DNA of 24,413 nt, from positions 1-24,413 of the forward strand of contig JALTUB010000051.1 of the NCBI GenBank assembly GCA_027047745.1, read 5' to 3'. Below are positions 21,353 through 24,413 of this stretch, one piece after another (within the stretch, counting starts at the first letter, position 1; every line of letters begins with the position of its first letter). Position numbers and translations under genes: made by a program. The DNA comes from Sulfurimonas sp. GTDB taxonomy: Bacteria > Campylobacterota > Campylobacteria > Campylobacterales > Sulfurimonadaceae. The notes below the pieces were generated by a model. That model did no database searches and had not been told where the DNA came from. It saw only the letters and a program-made list of their open reading frames with translations.

Positions 21353-22939
21353 TTAACTTTTAAAACTATTTATACTATCTTGAAGTGATGATGCAACCTC
21401 TATCAATCTTTCTAGTTCATTAGATATTTTATCTACACTTTCTATATTTTTATTAGATATATTTTCTATTGATGCTATATCTTCTATGATGACTTGCATG
21501 TCAGATGCCATCACTGTACTATCTTTTTTAGACTCGATGGCAATGTTGTTTGAGTCTTGTATCGCATCGTATGTCACAGCGATTTTATCTTCAACATCGT
21601 TGGATATATCTGCTAGTTTTTCTATACTTTTTGTGTTTTTATCCATCTTTTGACTCACATCATTTATGGACTGAACGATAGTGCTTACACTTATATCTAT
21701 CTCTGTTAAACTTTTTTGTGTTCTCTCGGCTAGTTTTCTAACCTCATCAGCAACCACGGCAAAACCTCGTCCATGTTCACCTGCTCGTGCTGCTTCTATA
21801 GCTGCATTTAGGGCAAGTAAGTTTGTCTGTTCTGCTATATCTTTTATAACATCTAGCACATTTTTAACATCATCAGCATTGTTTTTCAAATCAGACAACT
21901 CAGAAGATAGTTCATTTTCACTCTCGACAAACATATTTACTTCTGAACTCATGACACTTAAGGACTCTCTAGCTACATCTAACTCTTTACTAGCTCTCTC
22001 AACTGTCTCTTGTGTTCTCTGAGCTACTTCTATGCTATCTAAAATAGTATTTTTGATATTTTCACTTTTTTGTGTTGTCTCTAGTACAATCTTATGCTCT
22101 TCTTTAGCACCTTTACTGATAGTATAACTAGAGTGTTCTATCTCTTTTGATATTTGACTATTTCGCTTATCTAGACTTTTTATATCATTGACAGTCTCTT
22201 GTATCATGGCAATAAAATTATTTACCTCTACTGCTGTATCTCCAAACTCATTATCTTTATGTTCCAATCTTTTAGTTAAATCTTTATCTCCACTAACAAG
22301 TTCTGATATGCGTAATTTTAACACTTTAAGTGGAGTAAAAATTTCTTTAACAAAGAATGTAAGTGATAGTATAAGAAAAATAACACTTGCAACACTCATA
22401 GATAATAACAGACGCATATTTGCCACTTCAATATCAGCATCATTATCATCCAAAGATGTAACCAATGACATTACCCCAAGGGAATTACCAACTTTTGCAT
22501 TATAGTGACATGCTAAACATTTTTCTTCTGCTACCATGGGTTCTAGCATTTCAATAGTATGATGTCCATTGACATTTTTTTCTATTATTTTAGTCTCTTT
22601 GTTTTTCAATATATTAAGAATAGTTGGAGATGTTGTAAATTTTTCTTTAGGTGCATAAACTTCTATTACTGCTTTTGATTTGTAAATCGTTAAATCTTCA
22701 ACGCCTTGTATCTCTTTAGCTTTTTTAAATGCTTCTTCAACAACTTTAGGATCACCCATCATCATACTTCCAGTCATAGTTTGAAAGATAGACTTGTTTA
22801 ACATCATCAAAGATTTTTTTGTAGTATTATTAGACAGATTATGAAGAGTGTGCGAAATATAATAGGTTATACTCAAAAGACCAAGTAAAGAAGCACTTAC
22901 AACAGATAAGATAACCTTTGATTTGACAGTTGAAAACAT
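21353..22939 (-). CDS. Transmembrane methyl-accepting chemotaxis protein with periplasmic c-type heme motif
   Basis: This is a 528-residue chemoreceptor. A first transmembrane helix spans about residues 8-28, the periplasmic domain about 30-175, a second helix about 177-198, a HAMP domain about 199-250, and the MCP signalling domain follows with tip NLLALNAAIEAARAGEHGRG. The periplasmic domain contains CLACH (C141, C144, H145), the covalent heme c attachment motif, just after HHTIEMLEPM, whose His or Met could be a second iron ligand. Periplasmic heme chemoreceptors are known in Geobacter, and a redox, oxygen or nitric oxide signal is inferred. GGTG precedes the start. It is upstream-isolated from cobC by about 60 bases with a TATAAT (complement of 22985-22990). 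Confidence 0.9.
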   Translation of the reverse strand: MFSTVKSKVILSVVSASLLGLLSITYYISHTLHNLSNNTTKKSLMMLNKSIFQTMTGSMMMGDPKVVEEAFKKAKEIQGVEDLTIYKSKAVIEVYAPKEKFTTSPTILNILKNKETKIIEKNVNGHHTIEMLEPMVAEEKCLACHYNAKVGNSLGVMSLVTSLDDNDADIEVANMRLLLSMSVASVIFLILSLTFFVKEIFTPLKVLKLRISELVSGDKDLTKRLEHKDNEFGDTAVEVNNFIAMIQETVNDIKSLDKRNSQISKEIEHSSYTISKGAKEEHKIVLETTQKSENIKNTILDSIEVAQRTQETVERASKELDVARESLSVMSSEVNMFVESENELSSELSDLKNNADDVKNVLDVIKDIAEQTNLLALNAAIEAARAGEHGRGFAVVADEVRKLAERTQKSLTEIDISVSTIVQSINDVSQKMDKNTKSIEKLADISNDVEDKIAVTYDAIQDSNNIAIESKKDSTVMASDMQVIIEDIASIENISNKNIESVDKISNELERLIEVASSLQDSINSFKS

Positions 22940-23001
22940 TTTACACCTTTTTTTAAAAAACTTATAGATTACTTTAGTAAATGAATTATATCAAAATAAT
23001 A

Positions 23002-23529
23002 TTAAATATTTAAATGACAAAACTCTCCATAACCTAAACTTTGCATAAAGGCATCTTCTAAAGTGCTACTATTGTAAAATGCTTGTATCACTTTTATAAC
23101 TCCAGCATGAGTGACAATCAAAATATTTTCTTCACTTTTTTCTAATGCTTTAAAAAACTGTAGAACTCTTTTCTCAAACTCTTCTACCCTCTCCCCATCC
23201 AAAGCCTCTAGCCATTGTGTAAAGTTTTCATATTTTATGCCCTCAGATTCTATCTCTTCAAAGCTTTTCCCCTCATGTCTGCCCCATGACTTTTCTCGTA
23301 ACTCTTTAGTAAAAGTGGGCTTTACTCTAAAAGAAAACTCCTGAAGTGTCTCTCTTGCTCGTCGTAAATCTGAACAGTAAATTTTGTCATATTTTTCTGA
23401 TTTTAGTTTATCTGCAAGTATTTTTGCCTGTTCTTTTCCTCTTTGACTTAAACCAATATCAATATGCCCGTTATACTTACCGATATACTCTTCTTCAACC
23501 TCTGCATGACGCACTAAAGTAATAGGCAT
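23002..23529 (-). CDS. cobC: Histidine phosphatase, probable alpha-ribazole phosphatase CobC
   Basis: This 175-residue phosphoglycerate mutase-like phosphatase has LVRHAEV at residues 4-10 (phospho-accepting His after Arg), CSDLRRARET with conserved Arg residues, the Glu of REKSWGRHEG, and VTHAGVI with the second catalytic His. CobC removes phosphate from alpha-ribazole 5'-phosphate in the lower-ligand branch of cobalamin assembly. The general family has many substrates, but the gene directly follows cobS and cobU, which makes this assignment likely. Its ATG abuts the cobS stop. Confidence 0.87.
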   Translation of the reverse strand: MPITLVRHAEVEEEYIGKYNGHIDIGLSQRGKEQAKILADKLKSEKYDKIYCSDLRRARETLQEFSFRVKPTFTKELREKSWGRHEGKSFEEIESEGIKYENFTQWLEALDGERVEEFEKRVLQFFKALEKSEENILIVTHAGVIKVIQAFYNSSTLEDAFMQSLGYGEFCHLNI

Positions 23530-24249
23530 TTAAGTTAGGCTCACAAGTGCAAAGTTTAAGAGTATAAGTTCACTAAACTCTATCAAAAAGCCATAAATGT
23601 CTCCACTTAGTCCACCTACTCTTGCAGTAAAAAACTTACCTACTAGCAACAGCGTTATAAGTGAGACAAAAAATCCAAGAGTAAAAGAGAATAAAAAAGC
23701 AATAATCAAAGAAAATATCACACTCATCATGAGCATTTTAAAAGTTAATTCTTCTTTTAGTAAAGCACCTACCCCACTGCTAATATATCTAAAAAAGTAT
23801 ATTGCCAACACTGCATTTAAGCGAGAAAACATCAAGATAACAGGTAGAAGATAGTAAGCATCTAAAGTAAGCAAACTAGAGAGTTTTAAAAGAAGAAAGA
23901 CAAAAGTAAAGGTCATCCCCATGCCACCAACATGAGCATCTTTCATCACCTCTAGCGACTTCTTAGCAGGAACAAAAAGACCATCAATAGTATCACTTAA
24001 ACCATCTATATGAATTGCACCAGTGAGTAAAACCCACAAAGAGAAGATAATCACTCCAAGATGAGTAGCAGGAAATATATCTTGTAAAAGTGCATGAACT
24101 AGCCAAAGAAAAGAACCAAGTAAAAACCCTACAAGTGGGTAAAAAAATGCCGAAAGTCCATTTATGCCTTTATAGAAGTCATGAACCTTAAAAAAAGGAA
24201 TAATCGTAAGCATATTTACACTTAGAGCAAAAGCTTGAAAGTACCTCAT
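23530..24249 (-). CDS. cobS: Adenosylcobinamide-GDP ribazoletransferase CobS
   Basis: This 239-residue integral membrane enzyme joins adenosylcobinamide-GDP to alpha-ribazole (or its phosphate) in the last step of the nucleotide loop assembly. It has the CobS layout: FALSVNMLTIIPF at the N-terminus, then IHIDGLSDTIDGLF with the conserved Asp-rich motif, KDAHVGGMG, FSRLNAV, GGLSGDIYGF, and about five or six hydrophobic segments. The start codon overlaps the cobU stop as ATGA, so the two are translationally coupled. Length is normal for the family. Confidence 0.94.
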   Translation of the reverse strand: MRYFQAFALSVNMLTIIPFFKVHDFYKGINGLSAFFYPLVGFLLGSFLWLVHALLQDIFPATHLGVIIFSLWVLLTGAIHIDGLSDTIDGLFVPAKKSLEVMKDAHVGGMGMTFTFVFLLLKLSSLLTLDAYYLLPVILMFSRLNAVLAIYFFRYISSGVGALLKEELTFKMLMMSVIFSLIIAFLFSFTLGFFVSLITLLLVGKFFTARVGGLSGDIYGFLIEFSELILLNFALVSLT

Positions 24250-24413
24250 TTTATCTTAGAACCTATACCTGCGATAACATGAAATACCTCGTCACATTCA
24301 GACGCTATTAGTTGTGCTATTTTTCCACTTATATCTGCAAATTTACGAGCAAGTGCATTATCAGGAATAATGCCACTCCCAACATCATTTATGACAAAAA
24401 CTTTATCTTGATT
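24246..24413 (-). CDS. cobU: Adenosylcobinamide kinase/guanylyltransferase CobU (3' part only)
   Basis: The visible 55 C-terminal residues read VINDVGSGIIPDNALARKF, then DISGKIAQLIASECDEVFHVIAGIGSKIK and TGA. This is the conserved NEVGxGIVPxNxxAR(R/K)FRD end of CobU, which phosphorylates adenosylcobinamide and adds GMP. Its kinase P-loop lies outside the window. It ends in a four-base ATGA overlap with cobS. Confidence 0.93.
   Translation of the reverse strand, partial: NQDKVFVINDVGSGIIPDNALARKFADISGKIAQLIASECDEVFHVIAGIGSKIK

Noticed and set aside
1..24413. CRISPR arrays, tRNA or rRNA genes, classic insertion sequences
   Set aside because: No regularly spaced repeats, no tRNA-like cloverleaf in the gaps and no transposase motifs were found by reading.

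Overview
The window is AT-rich, densely packed chromosome of a flagellated member of the Campylobacterota, probably Sulfurimonas-like. The pointers are epsilonproteobacterial sigma-28 promoters (TAAA-N15-GCCGAT type), 'gcTATAAT' -10 boxes without clear -35 boxes, FliD/FliS flagellar genes, a TlpD-like cytoplasmic chemoreceptor and a SUV3-type helicase. The assignment comes from gene content and motifs, not from a database search.

Region 1 (1-6243, + strand): one tight operon for a nonulosonic (sialic-like) acid. In order it holds a DegT-type aminotransferase (5' end outside the window), a fusion of a degenerate cytidylyltransferase-like domain to a PseG/SpsG-like UDP-sugar hydrolase, an SpsF-like cytidylyltransferase, a NeuB/SpsE-like synthase with a SAF domain, a SAM methyltransferase with a four-cysteine N-terminal module, and a radical SAM/SPASM enzyme. 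The set resembles the Bacillus sps genes. It probably makes and decorates a CMP-activated sugar for flagellin or another surface structure.

Region 2 (6398-11652): a flagellar island (fliD on -, fliS and a small FliT-like gene on +) driven by two back-to-back sigma-28 promoters. It is bracketed by two inward-facing genes of the AAA-ATPase-like/PD-(D/E)XK family. Each of these ends inside the 3' end of a flagellar gene: copy 1 reads 35 codons into antisense fliD, and copy 2 shares a TTAA stop with the fliT-like gene.

Region 3 (11666-14420): a short-chain dehydrogenase, a HAD-IIB phosphatase, a glucose/galactose transporter pseudogene shrunk by several deletions, an AroQ-type chorismate mutase, and an unlisted 59-residue small protein.

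Region 4 (14515-17135, - strand): a TlpD-like CZB chemoreceptor, a rhodanese-like protein, a DUF309 protein and a DUF481 outer-membrane protein, closely spaced or overlapping.

Region 5 (17218-24413): a SUV3-like RNA helicase with a C-terminal zinc ribbon, a Fic AMP-transferase with an imperfect 33-bp tandem repeat in its promoter, a tiny transcription unit ending in a bidirectional terminator, a chemoreceptor with a covalent-heme motif (CLACH) in its periplasmic domain, and the cobalamin genes cobU (partial), cobS and cobC.

No rRNA, tRNA, CRISPR array or insertion sequence was recognised. The points most worth a second look are the inverted AAA/nuclease pair around the flagellar genes, the fused cytidylyltransferase-like/PseG-like protein, the heme chemoreceptor, the fic promoter repeat and the short unit at 21230-21345.
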